A DNA stretch of 64,000 bases, from positions 1,166,001 to 1,230,000 of the forward strand of contig CP007051.1 of the NCBI GenBank assembly GCA_000517565.1, given 5' to 3'. The notes below the pieces were generated by a model. It was given only the letters and a program-made list of their open reading frames with translations. It had not been told where the DNA came from and made no database searches. Made by a program: the position numbers and the translations under genes. Within the stretch, counting starts at the first letter, position 1. Each line of letters begins with the position of its first letter. Positions 17,069-27,900 of the stretch are shown in pieces. This DNA comes from Desulfurella acetivorans A63. Its GTDB lineage: Bacteria > Campylobacterota_A > Desulfurellia > Desulfurellales > Desulfurellaceae.

Positions 17069-18075
17069 TTACAAAGATAAAAGAGTCCTTTTTACAACCA
17101 CTTTAGACAATTTCACTTTATAAGCATTTTTGCTTAGAGGTGTTGCTCCTTGAACAGATTCTTCACATGCTTTTTTAGCAACGTCAGGAGTAATTTTTTG
17201 CCTTTTAAAAAGTTTTCTGCCTGTGTAGCCCTAATAGGTTTTGGGTCAACAGATCCAAGAAATATTCTAACGTCTTCAATGGTATCACTTGACATGTTAG
17301 CACAAATTGCTGAAGATACAACAGATTCATCGATAAATTTCCTAAAGCTTATCCTCATGAAAGCTTGTTTTATTTTTTTATCAGGCTTGGGTATCTGAAT
17401 TTCTTTTACTATCTCACCTTCGGCAAGAATTGTATTGCTAGTCACACCCATCTTATCTTGGTAGAATTCTTCAATTGGAATAGTTCTTTGTGTTGTTACA
17501 ATTTTAGCATTAAGAGCTGAAAGCGCAACAGCTATATTTGAGATATTAACAGCGTATCCCATATCTGATCCTCCAAATATGCTCAGGTATTGATTCATTC
17601 CTTCATTTGCAATATAACTAGGATCAGAAATCAATTCTCTTGCTATTGGGTTTGGGTTCCACATATACCAGGAGTATGGTTCTTTACATACTTCTCCACC
17701 TATGGTCATTAGGTTTCTATGTTGTGGAGGAGCAGATGTCAAAGCCGCTTCAGTTAGCGCCTTGTAGGTACTATCCACTATTTTGTTTTCCAAAATTTCG
17801 GAGAATGTTGTTAGGGCGCCTATTTTAAGGAAGCCAGATTCTTCTTTAATGTATTTTAGCTCTTTAATGCCTTTAAGGTTAATGATTTTTTCAGGGTACA
17901 CAGGAAATATCTTCAGTCTGAGGGCGGGAATAATATTTGTTCCTCCAGCCATTAATTTAGCTGACCCTTTATACTTTTGTAACAAGTCTACAGCTTCCTC
18001 AATGGATTTTGGTATAAGGTAATCAAAATTGCTTAATTTATCACTAAAATAATAAGGTTTGACTGTCATACTCAT
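17069..18075 (-). CDS. Molybdenum hydroxylase FAD-binding subunit (CoxM/HcrB family), C-terminal frameshift
   Basis: The N-terminal FAD-binding domain shows DYLIPKSIEEAVDLLQKY and KLMAGGTNIIPALRLK, and the second motif is TIGGEVCKEPYSWYM in place of the usual TIGGN. The C-terminal domain carries SFRKFIDESVVSSAI and VRIFLGSVDPKPIRA. The uninterrupted frame ends at 17134 with an atypical tail. Adding one A to the AAAAAA run near 17200 would instead read ITPDVAKKACEESVQGATPL then SKNAYKVKL to a stop at 17069, the expected ending for the family. I therefore annotate the longer extent. The gene begins one base after the molybdopterin subunit. An unusually long segment (residues 125-165) follows the second FAD motif. 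Confidence 0.8.
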
Positions 18076-18076
18076 T

Positions 18077-20917
18077 TTACCTTACCTCCTTTTTATCTAA
18101 TGCATCAAGAAGTCTAATTGCTGTAAAGGGGCTTTCGTAGTTATCTGGTGCTATACCTAAAGCATTATGGACTGCATTGCCTATGGGTGATAATGCAGCA
18201 GTAGAAGTATCTTCTCCTACTCCAACAATTCCATAAGCTCCTGGACCTTTACCTACTTCAATAACCCGTGCGACTATCTTATCTGGAACTTCTCCTATTG
18301 TTGGGACTTTGTAATCTTTTAAATTTGTAGTCAGTAATACACCTGTTTTTGGATCCCATACTTCCTCTTCAAACAATGTTCTGCCTATAGGCATAAATAA
18401 ACCGCCATATATTTGACCGGCTATACCACTTGGGTACATTGCAGTTCCAACGTCATGAACATGAACCGTTTTTTTTATCTCTGTAAGGCCGGTTTCCGGG
18501 TCTACTTCTACTTCTATAAAGTGAGCTTGAAAACATTCATATTTTCTCTTTCTATGGTGCCCATAGGCGCAATCATAAGAACCCAGAGGTCCGTAGTCAC
18601 ATTGAGACATTGGGTAAGTTGTTACGCTTACAAAAACGTCATATGGAGCTATAGCTTCGGATATCGTAAGAAATTCTTTCGGGTTGTGTTTTGGAAATAC
18701 TTTTCCGTCTTTAAGTTCTAAAACTTCAGGGGAAAGCATCATTTTCTTTGATGCTCTATCTATTATTATGCTTTTAGCTTTTTGACAAGCATTCCAAACA
18801 GCATCTCCATCAGCTGCTGTAGTCCAAGAACCTCCAATGTCACCTAAAAGTGCTCCTACATCGTTAGTTTGGCTAGCAGCTGCAGTAAATCCAACCTTCT
18901 CTGGGTCTATACCCAAAACCTCTGCTGGTATGTAACGAATTGCCGGATGAATACCTACACCTGTATCAGGAGTCATTCCTATGATTGATACCGATCCGTC
19001 TTCCATTACTCTTAATCCTACAGCAGCATGAGCTCCTGCTCCCCATTCCCAGTATCCAGAAAAACCAATACCATGGTATTTCCCATTAGATAACAATTTA
19101 TCTCCTGGTTTATGCCACTTTTTATCCCATTCTATTTCTTTTTTCCCTATTTCTATTGCTTTTTTAAGACTAGGTACTCCTGATTCACATGCATTTTTCA
19201 ATGTTACTTCTGTTGGGTCAAGATTTAAATCCACAGCCACACGATTCATAATGGCACCGTATATCCATGCCGTACCATCCTGTTCACATCTAGCCCACCA
19301 CATAGGTGACTTATTAGTCCAAACTATATGCTGATCATGAAATAAATTGGGTATTTTAGTAAATATCTCAAAATATCGCATTGGCATATTCCAACCCTTA
19401 GGAAACCAGAAAGTTGCTCCTCCACCATCATCTCCACCATTATCTACTATGCTTCTTAGATGTATAGCGGTTATAGTACCATCATTTTTTGCACCTACTT
19501 TGTAGTATGCAACATGAACTGGATAATGGTAGTCAAAGTAGTATCTTCGATTTCTACTGGCTATTTGAACTGGTCTTTGCTGATCTTTCGAAATTATAGC
19601 TGCAGCAATTTGATCTCTTGTGCCTGATCTTTCAGTCATCAAATCACCACCACAAGATCCCCCAACATAAGCCACTTTTAAATGAAGATTTGATTTTGGT
19701 ATACCAAGAGCACTTACTATTTTCCCTTCTCGCCATCTTGGATCTTGAGCTTTGATCCATATATGCAAGTGGTCACCTTCCCACCATGCTGTTGCAGTTC
19801 CAATATCATCACAAGAATGTAGCTTACTCCTATAAACAATCTTGCCTTCAATAATGCGATCCGCCTCTTTAAAACCTGCTTCTATATCACCTAATGACCA
19901 TGTATCGGATATAAGTTCATTGCTATTAGAATTTATTTCTGGATGAATTTTTGGAGCATCAGGCTTTAAGGCATCTTCTGGGTCCAATACAAATGGCAAC
20001 TCTTCCCATTCTACATCTAGTGCATTTAAAGCTTTATCGCACAATTCTTCAGTTTCAGCTACAACTATAACTCCAGCTTCATCTCCCTCAAACTTTGGTT
20101 GGTTGGTGATAATTGGATAATAATTGTTCCATCCAACTTTAGGCAAATCTTTAAATAAAGGATGTTCCCATGTATATACCTCAAAGACTCCAGGGATTTC
20201 TTTTGCTTTGCTTGCATCAACCTTTTTAACAACTGCATGAGCATAAGGAGATATCAGCCACTTAGCATATAGCATATTTGGAAGAATCATATCGCGCGAG
20301 TATTTTGCTTGGCCAGTAGCTTTCGGATATGCCTGATCGGCTCTAGTCAAAATATTGGTTCCGATAAATTGATAGGCGCACTCATCTCTTTTTTCAATTT
20401 TGAAATCAACTATTTCTTCTGCTTTTTTTATTTCTTTTTCAAGCTTTTTGGGATCAGATTTCTCGCACATTTTCGCTGCTTTTAAAACAGCTACAATATC
20501 TTTTGGGTAGAGTCCTTCTCTTCCAAGAACCCCAGATAAAGCCTCTTTAACGTCTTCTAAAGTGGGATTTGGATTTTTATCCAACAAAGCTTTGGCGGCA
20601 ACAATTTTGCCGGGAATATCATAGCCACCTTGTATGTGTTCTTCTTCTACAAAAGCTTTAACAAGAGGGTGTTTTTTCGCTGCAATTCCTTCAATGGTTT
20701 CTATGTTGCTTCCATCAGCATCCATAGCTAATACAAAAGACGCTGGCACTACCTTACCATCCATTATAACCGTATCCCAGCCACCTTCTCCTAAACTTAT
20801 TCCATCTTTAGTTCCAGTTAAACCAAGCTTATTTCTTAGTACATCAAGAAGTGTATCGTTGGGCTGAACAACGATGGTTTCTTCTTTACTGTTTACAGTA
20901 AATTTAATAATGTTCAT
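18077..20917 (-). CDS. Xanthine-dehydrogenase-family molybdopterin subunit fused to a cysteine-less ferredoxin domain
   Basis: The 946-residue protein starts with the [2Fe-2S]/helical-domain fold of Mo hydroxylase small subunits (residues 1-165), but every cluster ligand is gone. The plant-type motif reads GISLGEGGWDTV (39-50) instead of GC--G-CG-CTV, QGGYDIPG (96-103) instead of QCGFCTPG, and VLGREGLY (130-137) instead of NLCRCTGY. From about residue 195 the Mo-binding domains follow (TGQAKYSRDMILPNMLYAKW and on), with GGSCGGDL at the usual GG-FGG site and the active-site glutamate context GIVGVGEDTST near the end. The usual MRG-G-PQ loop is replaced by WWARCEQDG. Substrate unknown. Electron transfer through FeS clusters in this chain looks impossible, so it may be non-redox, use another route, or be an altered paralogue. 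It is operonic with the FAD subunit and XdhC. Confidence 0.85.
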   Translation of the reverse strand: MNIIKFTVNSKEETIVVQPNDTLLDVLRNKLGLTGTKDGISLGEGGWDTVIMDGKVVPASFVLAMDADGSNIETIEGIAAKKHPLVKAFVEEEHIQGGYDIPGKIVAAKALLDKNPNPTLEDVKEALSGVLGREGLYPKDIVAVLKAAKMCEKSDPKKLEKEIKKAEEIVDFKIEKRDECAYQFIGTNILTRADQAYPKATGQAKYSRDMILPNMLYAKWLISPYAHAVVKKVDASKAKEIPGVFEVYTWEHPLFKDLPKVGWNNYYPIITNQPKFEGDEAGVIVVAETEELCDKALNALDVEWEELPFVLDPEDALKPDAPKIHPEINSNSNELISDTWSLGDIEAGFKEADRIIEGKIVYRSKLHSCDDIGTATAWWEGDHLHIWIKAQDPRWREGKIVSALGIPKSNLHLKVAYVGGSCGGDLMTERSGTRDQIAAAIISKDQQRPVQIASRNRRYYFDYHYPVHVAYYKVGAKNDGTITAIHLRSIVDNGGDDGGGATFWFPKGWNMPMRYFEIFTKIPNLFHDQHIVWTNKSPMWWARCEQDGTAWIYGAIMNRVAVDLNLDPTEVTLKNACESGVPSLKKAIEIGKKEIEWDKKWHKPGDKLLSNGKYHGIGFSGYWEWGAGAHAAVGLRVMEDGSVSIIGMTPDTGVGIHPAIRYIPAEVLGIDPEKVGFTAAASQTNDVGALLGDIGGSWTTAADGDAVWNACQKAKSIIIDRASKKMMLSPEVLELKDGKVFPKHNPKEFLTISEAIAPYDVFVSVTTYPMSQCDYGPLGSYDCAYGHHRKRKYECFQAHFIEVEVDPETGLTEIKKTVHVHDVGTAMYPSGIAGQIYGGLFMPIGRTLFEEEVWDPKTGVLLTTNLKDYKVPTIGEVPDKIVARVIEVGKGPGAYGIVGVGEDTSTAALSPIGNAVHNALGIAPDNYESPFTAIRLLDALDKKEVR

Positions 20918-21034
20918 ATCTACCTCCTTCTAAAAAATTTTGTCTCACAGTTAAGATTCTTCACAACTTACGCTCAACTTTTTAATAATAAAATTCTTAA
21001 TTTTATATTAATACACATAAAATAAAATTTTACT

Positions 21035-21075
21035 ATTAACCAAAAGTATAAAAATTATATATACTTTTGGTTAAT
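21035..21075. promoter_or_regulatory. 16-bp perfect inverted repeat, candidate operator
   Basis: ATTAACCAAAAGTATA (21035-21050) and TATACTTTTGGTTAAT (21060-21075) are exact inverses with a 9-bp gap. The site lies about 120 bp upstream of the molybdopterin-subunit gene. With a smaller palindrome next to it, it is a likely binding site for a dimeric regulator. The LuxR-type regulator at 21469 is a candidate, by proximity only. Confidence 0.55.
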
Positions 21076-21082
21076 GAAAAGG

Positions 21083-21096
21083 TATACTAAAGTATA
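21083..21096. promoter_or_regulatory. Palindrome TATACTAAAGTATA
   Basis: A perfect 6-2-6 palindrome lies 7 bp beyond the larger inverted repeat and shares its TATACTTT half-site word. Probably a second operator for the same protein. Confidence 0.4.
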
Positions 21097-21160
21097 GATA
21101 ACAAAATTATTTATATTTGTTAAGCATAATAATCTATGTCCATAAAAAATCTTCTTTACC

Positions 21161-21174
21161 ATTCGTATACGAAT
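21161..21174. promoter_or_regulatory. Palindrome ATTCGTATACGAAT
   Basis: A perfect 14-bp palindrome in the 550-bp gap between the Mo hydroxylase and the response regulator. Apart from these three palindromes I see only AT-rich DNA in 20918-21468. Confidence 0.4.
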
Positions 21175-21468
21175 AAATGCTATCATAATGGAATTTCATA
21201 TCTATGGGGACTGCAAATTAAACGAATAAAATCCTATCAAATAAGTTTTTTTGTTCGTGTAAAATTAAAGTAATAAAAATAGGAAAAAGAAGCTATAAAT
21301 TATAAAATTTAATTGATTCTATGATTGCTAAACTAAAACATGTGTGATTTTATAGAAGAGCACATATTGGTTTTAAATTTAGACAAAACAAAAAATTAAT
21401 TTTCGTTAACAACATAAATTTTAGTTAGTAAAATAATTAAATTACGTAAAATTTAAAAGTCATTTTTT

Positions 21469-22095
21469 TTAAATATCTACTAGACCTCTTTTTAAAGATT
21501 CTCGAACAATTAATGTTCTAGAGGTTACTCCTAGTTTTTCCATAATCTTGTGAACATGCATTTTAACTGTACTTTCACTAATAAAGAGCTTTTCAGAAAT
21601 TTCATTATTTGATAATCCTTCAAATATCAATTTTACAATTTGCTGCTCTCTTTTAGACAGAATATTTTTTTTATTAGGTTTTCTGATTTCTTCTAAAACT
21701 GTGTCTATAAGATTGAAATCTATTGCATTTTTCCCTTCATGAATTAATCTGATTTGTCTTAATAATTCTTCTATGTTTGAATCTTTTAGTACATATCCCT
21801 TTGCTCCAGCACGAATAGCACTTATCATATCTTTTTCACTATGAAAAGCAGTAATCATTATGACTTTTAATTGAGGATAGTTTGTTAATATTTCTTCACA
21901 AACATCAATTCCGTTTGAATCAGGTAACTTAATATCCATAAGCAATATATCTGGAAGGTTTTTCTTTAGAACTTTTATAGTTTCATTTTCATTTGAGGCT
22001 TCACCAATAACACGTATATCTGATTCTAACTCAATTACTGCTTTTAAACCTTGCCTAAACATTATATGGTCATCAACAATAACAATCTTTATCAT
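21469..22095 (-). CDS. NarL/LuxR-family response regulator
   Basis: 208 residues. The receiver domain has acidic residues in IVIVDDH, the phospho-accepting Asp in ILLMDIKLPDSNG, and the conserved Thr (MITAFHS) and Lys (GYVLKDS). The C-terminal LuxR-type HTH (LSKREQQIVKLIFEGLSNNE then IAEKL-like) ends at the stop. It overlaps the kinase gene by 4 bp. Together they form a two-component system upstream, in transcription order, of the Mo hydroxylase operon, and may control it through the palindromes between them. Confidence 0.9.
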   Translation of the reverse strand: MIKIVIVDDHIMFRQGLKAVIELESDIRVIGEASNENETIKVLKKNLPDILLMDIKLPDSNGIDVCEEILTNYPQLKVIMITAFHSEKDMISAIRAGAKGYVLKDSNIEELLRQIRLIHEGKNAIDFNLIDTVLEEIRKPNKKNILSKREQQIVKLIFEGLSNNEISEKLFISESTVKMHVHKIMEKLGVTSRTLIVRESLKRGLVDI

Positions 22096-23428
22096 GTTTT
22101 ATTATCATCGGGAATAGTGAAAATTATTTTTGTTCCTTTTGGCTCTAAATTGATAATTTCTATATTGCCGTTTATTTCTTTTATTTTTTTAAACATTATT
22201 TTTAATCCAAAATTTTTTCCCGAAGTCATTTTTTTTATATTATTTCTTTTAATGCCCTTTCCATTATCAGATATTTCTATTATAGTTTTCTCCTTAAAAA
22301 GCTTAACACTTATTGTTGCCTCGGTTGCTTGAGCGTGTTTAATAATATTGTGTAAAGATTCATTAATTATAGTGTATATAACTTTGTTTTGTTGGATCGT
22401 ATACCTCTTAAGTTCTCCATGCACAAAAACATTTATTTTTATGTCTGTAAGGTTCTCAAATTCTTTAACTAAATCATGTACTAAGTCTAAAAAAGATCTT
22501 TCAGGGTTAAAAGACAAATCAAAAATCGTATCTCTAATTTGAGAAACCGCTTTTTTCGACAAGTCTTTAGTGATTTTAATCTGTTTATAGACATCCGATT
22601 CTTCTGGTATTTTCCTTAAACACCATTCCATATTTAAACCTATAGTTAAAAATACTTGAGCAATAGTATCATGCAAATCTAATGCTATTCTATTTCTTTC
22701 TTCACTAATAATTTGATTTTTCTGTGCTTCAGTTATTTTCGCATTAGCTTTTTCTAATTCGCAAATTTTTATTTCCAGTTCTTTTTTTCTTTCTTCTAGA
22801 ATTTTTCTCAGATATTCTCTTTCATTTATATATCTACAGTTCTCGATAGACACTACAAACAAGTTTGACAAAGTTTGCAATAAATGATGATCAATATCTG
22901 AAAAATAACTCGTTTTATAAATTTTAAAACATATTGTTCCAATAAAATGCCCACCTTTTCTAATAGGCAAACATACAGTATTAAATATATCCGAATAATC
23001 TCTATTAATGTATAATTCAGATTTATCTGCAATATAATCAAGAATTGTTTGAAAATTTTTTGGTATTGAAGAATAATACAAAATACGTTTAGAATTATAT
23101 ATTATAAAGGGAGATATAGCTTTGTAAATTTCATTATTCAGAAAGAAAATTACATATTTGACTTTAAATACACTAATGATTATTTTTGAAATTCCTATAA
23201 AAACTTCTTCTAACTCTTTAGTTACACTATTTATTATTTGAGAAACATTTTCAAGCGAATAAAATACTTTTTCTAGTTGTAAATTTTTATTTTTTACTTC
23301 TTGAAGTCTTTTTTTTAACTCTGCATAATAAGATTTTTTAAAACCACTTGCACCTGTTATAACATCAATCAGTTCATTCTTTCTAATGTAATAATTTTGT
23401 CTATCTCGCTGTCTACATCAAAATTCAT
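22092..23428 (-). CDS. NarX-type sensor histidine kinase with GAF-like sensor, N-terminal frameshift
   Basis: The uninterrupted frame (22092-23081) begins with an improbable TTG, because the same frame is open for about 100 more codons upstream without a start. A good ATG at 23428 (MNFDVDSEIDKIITLE) lies in another frame. One extra A in the GAAAG run near 23383 would join them into about 445 residues. The domains would be an N-terminal coiled segment (YYAELKKRLQEVKNKN), a GAF-like domain ending FSDIDHHLLQTLSNLFVVSI, a coiled coil, the HisKA_3 phospho-acceptor in ERNRIALDLHDTIAQ, and a HATPase (NESLHNIIKHAQA, ISDNGKGI). There is no membrane segment, so the signal is probably cytoplasmic. Confidence 0.82.
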
Positions 23429-23439
23429 AGATAATAAAT

Positions 23440-24591
23440 TTACAAAGCCTTTTGAAAAATATTTTGTATATCCTGTTCATTAGCATCTCGTGGATTAGTT
23501 AAAATGCAAAAGTCCGATAAAGCATTTTTGCTAATGTGAGGTATATTGCTTTCGTTTACGCCCGAATAACTCAGTCCTTCTTCAATGCCTAAATCAACAC
23601 ACAACTCTTTGACAAGTCTAACAACCATATATGAAAGTTCTCTTGTGTTTGATGCTTTTATATGTTCATCAGCAACATTAGCTATATTCACAAACTTTTC
23701 TGTACATGCTATTAAATTGAATTCTAAAACATAAGGTAGCAAAATTGCATCAATTTCGCCATGCGGCTGATCCAAAAGACCACCAACTTGATGAGCCATT
23801 GCATGAAGCAATCCTAAACCAGCATTGGAAAAAGCAATTCCGGCTTGAAGGCTTGCTAAGGCCATTTTCTCTTTAGCGTATAAATCAGTTTTGTTTGCTA
23901 CCGATCGTCTTAAGTATTTAAAAATTATTTTTATTGCATTTAATGCCATTGTGTTAGTAAATTCATTGGCAGAAACTGATAAATATGATTCTATTGCATG
24001 ACTAAGAGCATCAATACCGGTATTTGCAGTTAATTTAGGATCTTTGGTTGTTAACAAAAAAGGATCAATTATGGATATGTCTGGAACCAGTGACCTATCA
24101 ATTAAAGACATTTTGATTTTACGCTTAGTGTCAGTTACGATTGCAAATTGAGATACATCTGCACCAGTTCCTGCAGTTGTAGGTATCATAATCATTGGTG
24201 GAAGTGGGTTCCGAATTTTATTTGCTCCTTCATAGTCATTTATAAGTCCACCATTTGTAGCTATAATTGCTATTGCTTTAGCCGCATCAATAGAACTCCC
24301 TCCACCAATTCCAATAATTGAATCACATTTTGAACTCAAATAAAGTTTTACACCTTGGTTTATTTCAAAATCTTTTGGGTTTTGAGTTATTTTGCTAAAT
24401 ACTTTATACTCTAAGTTTGCATTATTTAGTATCTTTGATAACTTTTCAAGCCAGCCTGCTTTAATAATACCTTCGTCTGTTACAATAAATGGCTTTTCTC
24501 CGCCAAGTTGGGTTAAACTTTTTCCAGCTTTATTTATTGAATTTACTCCAAAAATAATTTCTGGTATTAAAATTTTTGCAATATCACCCAC
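23440..24591 (-). CDS. Iron-containing alcohol dehydrogenase
   Basis: The 383-residue protein is a group III Fe-ADH. It shows the NAD-binding GIGGGSSIDAAKAIA, PTTAGTGADVSQFAIV, metal ligands around NTGIDALSHAIESYLS, and the C-terminal histidine motif HAMAHQVGGLLDQPHGEIDA. It would interconvert an alcohol and aldehyde or ketone with NAD(P). Because GABA catabolism genes lie nearby, 4-hydroxybutyrate dehydrogenase is one option, but the family is too broad to say. It sits just 12 bp before the kinase gene. Confidence 0.85.
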   Translation of the reverse strand: MGDIAKILIPEIIFGVNSINKAGKSLTQLGGEKPFIVTDEGIIKAGWLEKLSKILNNANLEYKVFSKITQNPKDFEINQGVKLYLSSKCDSIIGIGGGSSIDAAKAIAIIATNGGLINDYEGANKIRNPLPPMIMIPTTAGTGADVSQFAIVTDTKRKIKMSLIDRSLVPDISIIDPFLLTTKDPKLTANTGIDALSHAIESYLSVSANEFTNTMALNAIKIIFKYLRRSVANKTDLYAKEKMALASLQAGIAFSNAGLGLLHAMAHQVGGLLDQPHGEIDAILLPYVLEFNLIACTEKFVNIANVADEHIKASNTRELSYMVVRLVKELCVDLGIEEGLSYSGVNESNIPHISKNALSDFCILTNPRDANEQDIQNIFQKAL

Positions 24592-24642
24592 TAGAGATGC
24601 CTTTTTTGTAATAGATTAAATATACTACTTTCATCTTGTGTA

Positions 24643-24690
24643 TTCCGTTTTAATTGGACACCGATTACAATTTTAACTGGACATTCAAAC
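24643..24690. mobile_element. Probable IS end remnant
   Basis: ATTGGACACCGATTACAATT is followed closely by TTTTAACTGGACATT. The repeated word TGGACA and its position at a gene break resemble ends of IS3/IS481-type elements. No transposase frame is left. The rest of 24691-24840 shows nothing I recognise. Confidence 0.35.
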
Positions 24691-24840
24691 ACCTGGGTTA
24701 ATCCCTTAGTCTCTTAGTAGCACATTCTAATCTTTCTGTTAAAATTTAAGTGTTTTTATTGGGTCTTTTTATTAACCAGGTTAAGTGTTAGTTAGTGTAT
24801 TGTTTTTTTTTGCAATTGTTTTTCATTGATTCTCCTTTCA

Positions 24841-24906
24841 ATTGTATCTAATTTTTTCCAAGCTATGGTAATCTAGTGCTTCTTGCTTTAGGGTTTTGTC
24901 TTGCAT
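24841..24906 (-). pseudogene. N-terminal scrap of a malic enzyme gene
   Basis: Directly after the glutamate dehydrogenase stop, AAGGAG and an ATG at 24906 start MQDKTLKQEALDYHS, the conserved N-terminus of NAD(P)-dependent malic enzymes (LKQEALDYH). The match ends there and the frame stops after seven unrelated codons. The original operon therefore probably continued from glutamate dehydrogenase into malic enzyme and was cut by the insertion next to it. Confidence 0.5.
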
Positions 24907-24920
24907 TTTGTCTCCTTAGA

Positions 24921-27900
24921 TTACGCCACGCCCTCCAATCTATCATAAAGCAACAATACAGGGTGTAGGTTATTTGCAGATAGTGTAGAAATAGAGTTTA
25001 GCTGGCTTATATAGCTATCAAAAAAAGTCTTTTTAGCATTTAGCAGTGCTTGAATACTACTGTCATATTCGTTTAGAATTTTCATGGATATTTTTACCAT
25101 AGCCATAGTGTATTTTCTTATCATAGAAAATTGAGCAAACCTGTCCCACTCGTTTACAATTCTTATTGAGTTTATGTAGTCTATGACTTTTTGGAAACCA
25201 AAGACTTCGTTTGTTTTTTCTATTGTTTGAACCACCTGGATAAAGTTTTTGTCAGTTTTTCTTGTTATGTAGTATGCCAATATAAAGTCATCCATAAAGT
25301 AGAATTGAGCGATTTTTTCTGCTAGTTCTTTTGAAAAGTATTTAGATAGCTCTTTTGTTTTTTCTTCGTACTTTGATTTAAATACACCTTCTTTTATGGT
25401 ATTTTCAACATAGTAATCCATGTAGCCTAATATTTCTTGTTTGTACACATACTCTATAATTGAATCACCAAATAGGTATAGCTGGTTTGTAGCAAATTTT
25501 TCTACTGCGTAAAACATATCTATTATGGTGTTATAGATTACTGATTGATCAATCTTATCTTCAAAAGAAAATATTTCGTTTCTTATATTTTGCACATCAA
25601 GAAGATCGTATATGAAAATAAGCGTTTTTATTATAGATGTGTAAGGCTGGTTTGTAAGCATGTTTAGCTTTATCAGACAACCCACACCATTGCTGTTCAC
25701 AATAAGGTTTGTAATGTAGGTTGAGCCTATTTCTTTTTTCAATAGGTGCTTTTGTATGTGTTCTTTGTAGACCTCTCTTGCAGAAGGTGGAAAGTAAAGC
25801 AAAGCGTATTTATCTATCAGGTATTTGTCAAAGTTTGTTTCTTTTAGTATGTTTGTATACATAAATATCTTTAGAAAAGAAAGCATAATAGAAAGCTCAG
25901 GTTTGGTATAGCCAATACCTGAGTCAATGCGAGCTGCAAGTGTTAGCTTGTTTGGAAAGTAATATTCAGATTCGCTAAATAGCTTTTTTTGCTTGAAAAA
26001 CTCAACTAGCTCATAGAATATCTCTGGTTCTTTGATAGACCTTATCTCGTCAAGAGACACAGCCAGGCTTTGCATGTAGTTATGGTCAAGCACCCTTTGT
26101 ATGACTTCAGGTGTAAGTTTTTTTAAAATAGCATTGCGCTCATCTAGGTCTTTAATTACTTTAGATTCCATTAGATCATTTAAGAGAATTTTGAGGTTTA
26201 CTTCCTGATCTGATAGATCAACACCTGCTGAGTTATCCAGAGAGTCTGTATTTATTTTACCTTTAAGCAGTGCATACTCAATGCGAGCTTTCTGTGTGAA
26301 ACCTAAATTTGCACCCTCTCCTACAACCTTTGCCATTACCTGGTTTGCATTTATACGTACATTGTCATTGGTTTTATCGCCTGATTCTTCGTTTGTTTCA
26401 TCGCTTGCTTTAACGTATGTTCCAACACCACCCATCCATAGCAGATCGACATCTGCTTTGAGTATCAGTTTGATTAGATCTTCTGAAGAGACTCTATCTT
26501 CGTTTGTTTTTAAAAACTCTTTGGCTTGAGGTGATAGCAAAATGGATCTTTCATCTCTTTTGCATATAAAGCCACCTTTTGATAGTACCTCTTTGTTGTA
26601 AAAACTCCAGCTTAGGGCATTGTCAAATAACCTTTTTCTTTCTTTGTATGAAGCTTCTATATCTGGGTTTGGGTCGATAAATATTTCTTTATCGTTAAAA
26701 GCTGCTTTTAGCTGTATATTTTTTAGTTCAATCATAGCATTTCCAAACACATCTCCACTCATATCCCCAATGCCAACGACGCTTATTGGCGTTGAGTCAA
26801 GTTTTATGCCAAGCTCTCTAAAGTGTCTTCTTGTGCACACAAGGGCGCCTTTTGAAGTAATACCAAGCTCTTTATGGTCATAGCCGAACTTACCACCGGA
26901 AGCAAAAGCATCTTTTAACCAGAAGTTGTATTCATTTTGGGCTATATCATTTGCAATGTCCGAAAACTTTGCTGTGCCTTTGTCTGCTGCTACAACAAGG
27001 TAAGGGTCAAAATCATCATAGCATACTACTTCATCTGGCCTGATACGCTCTTTTGAGCTTGAATAGTTATCTGTGATATCAAGCATGCCTCTAATTAGTG
27101 TTTTGTATGATTCAATGGCTTTTTCTTGTAAGTCACCCCCATTTGTGTGCTTTATTATAAAACCGCCTTTTGAGCCTACAGGGACAATGACAGCATTCTT
27201 TACCATCTGTGTTTTCATTAGTTCTAAGATCTCTAATCTGAAGTCATCTTTTCTATCGCTCCATCTTATACCACCTCGCGCTACCTTGCCGCCTCTTAAA
27301 TGACAGCCTTCCATTAAAAAAGAGTGTACATATATCTCATACATAGGTCTTGGAAGGGGCATTTTTGATACCTTAGAAGAGTCTATTTTTAAAGATATGT
27401 AGTGGTAAGGTTTTTGTTTGTAAAAGTTTGTTCTGATTGTAGAGTCTATTATGTTAAATATAGCAATTAGTATCTTGTAGTCTTGTATATTGTTTATTGT
27501 TTCCAATTCTTTATTTATTTGCTCAAAGAGTTCTTTTGTATTGCGCTGTTCTAAAGTTGGGTTAAACTTTTGATCAAATGCTTCGATAAAGCGCTTTGAC
27601 AAATGGGAGTACTTAATTAAAGAACCAAGCATTGATATCCTTTTTACGCTAAAATCTACCTGCATCAGGTAATTGCCAAATGTCCTTAATAAGTCTATCT
27701 GTTTGTAGTCCAAAAGCTCTTTTGTGGTAAGTATATTTAGCTCATCGTTTTCTACAACCTTATCAATTACAGCAAGAAAGTTTTCTTCTACAAGACGGGC
27801 ATTTTTTTCTATGTCAAAGTCAAAGCTCTTTTCTATATTGTACCTTTGGATAAGTATATTTTTATCTTTAATGTTTAACTCAAAGAAATCTTCATACAAT

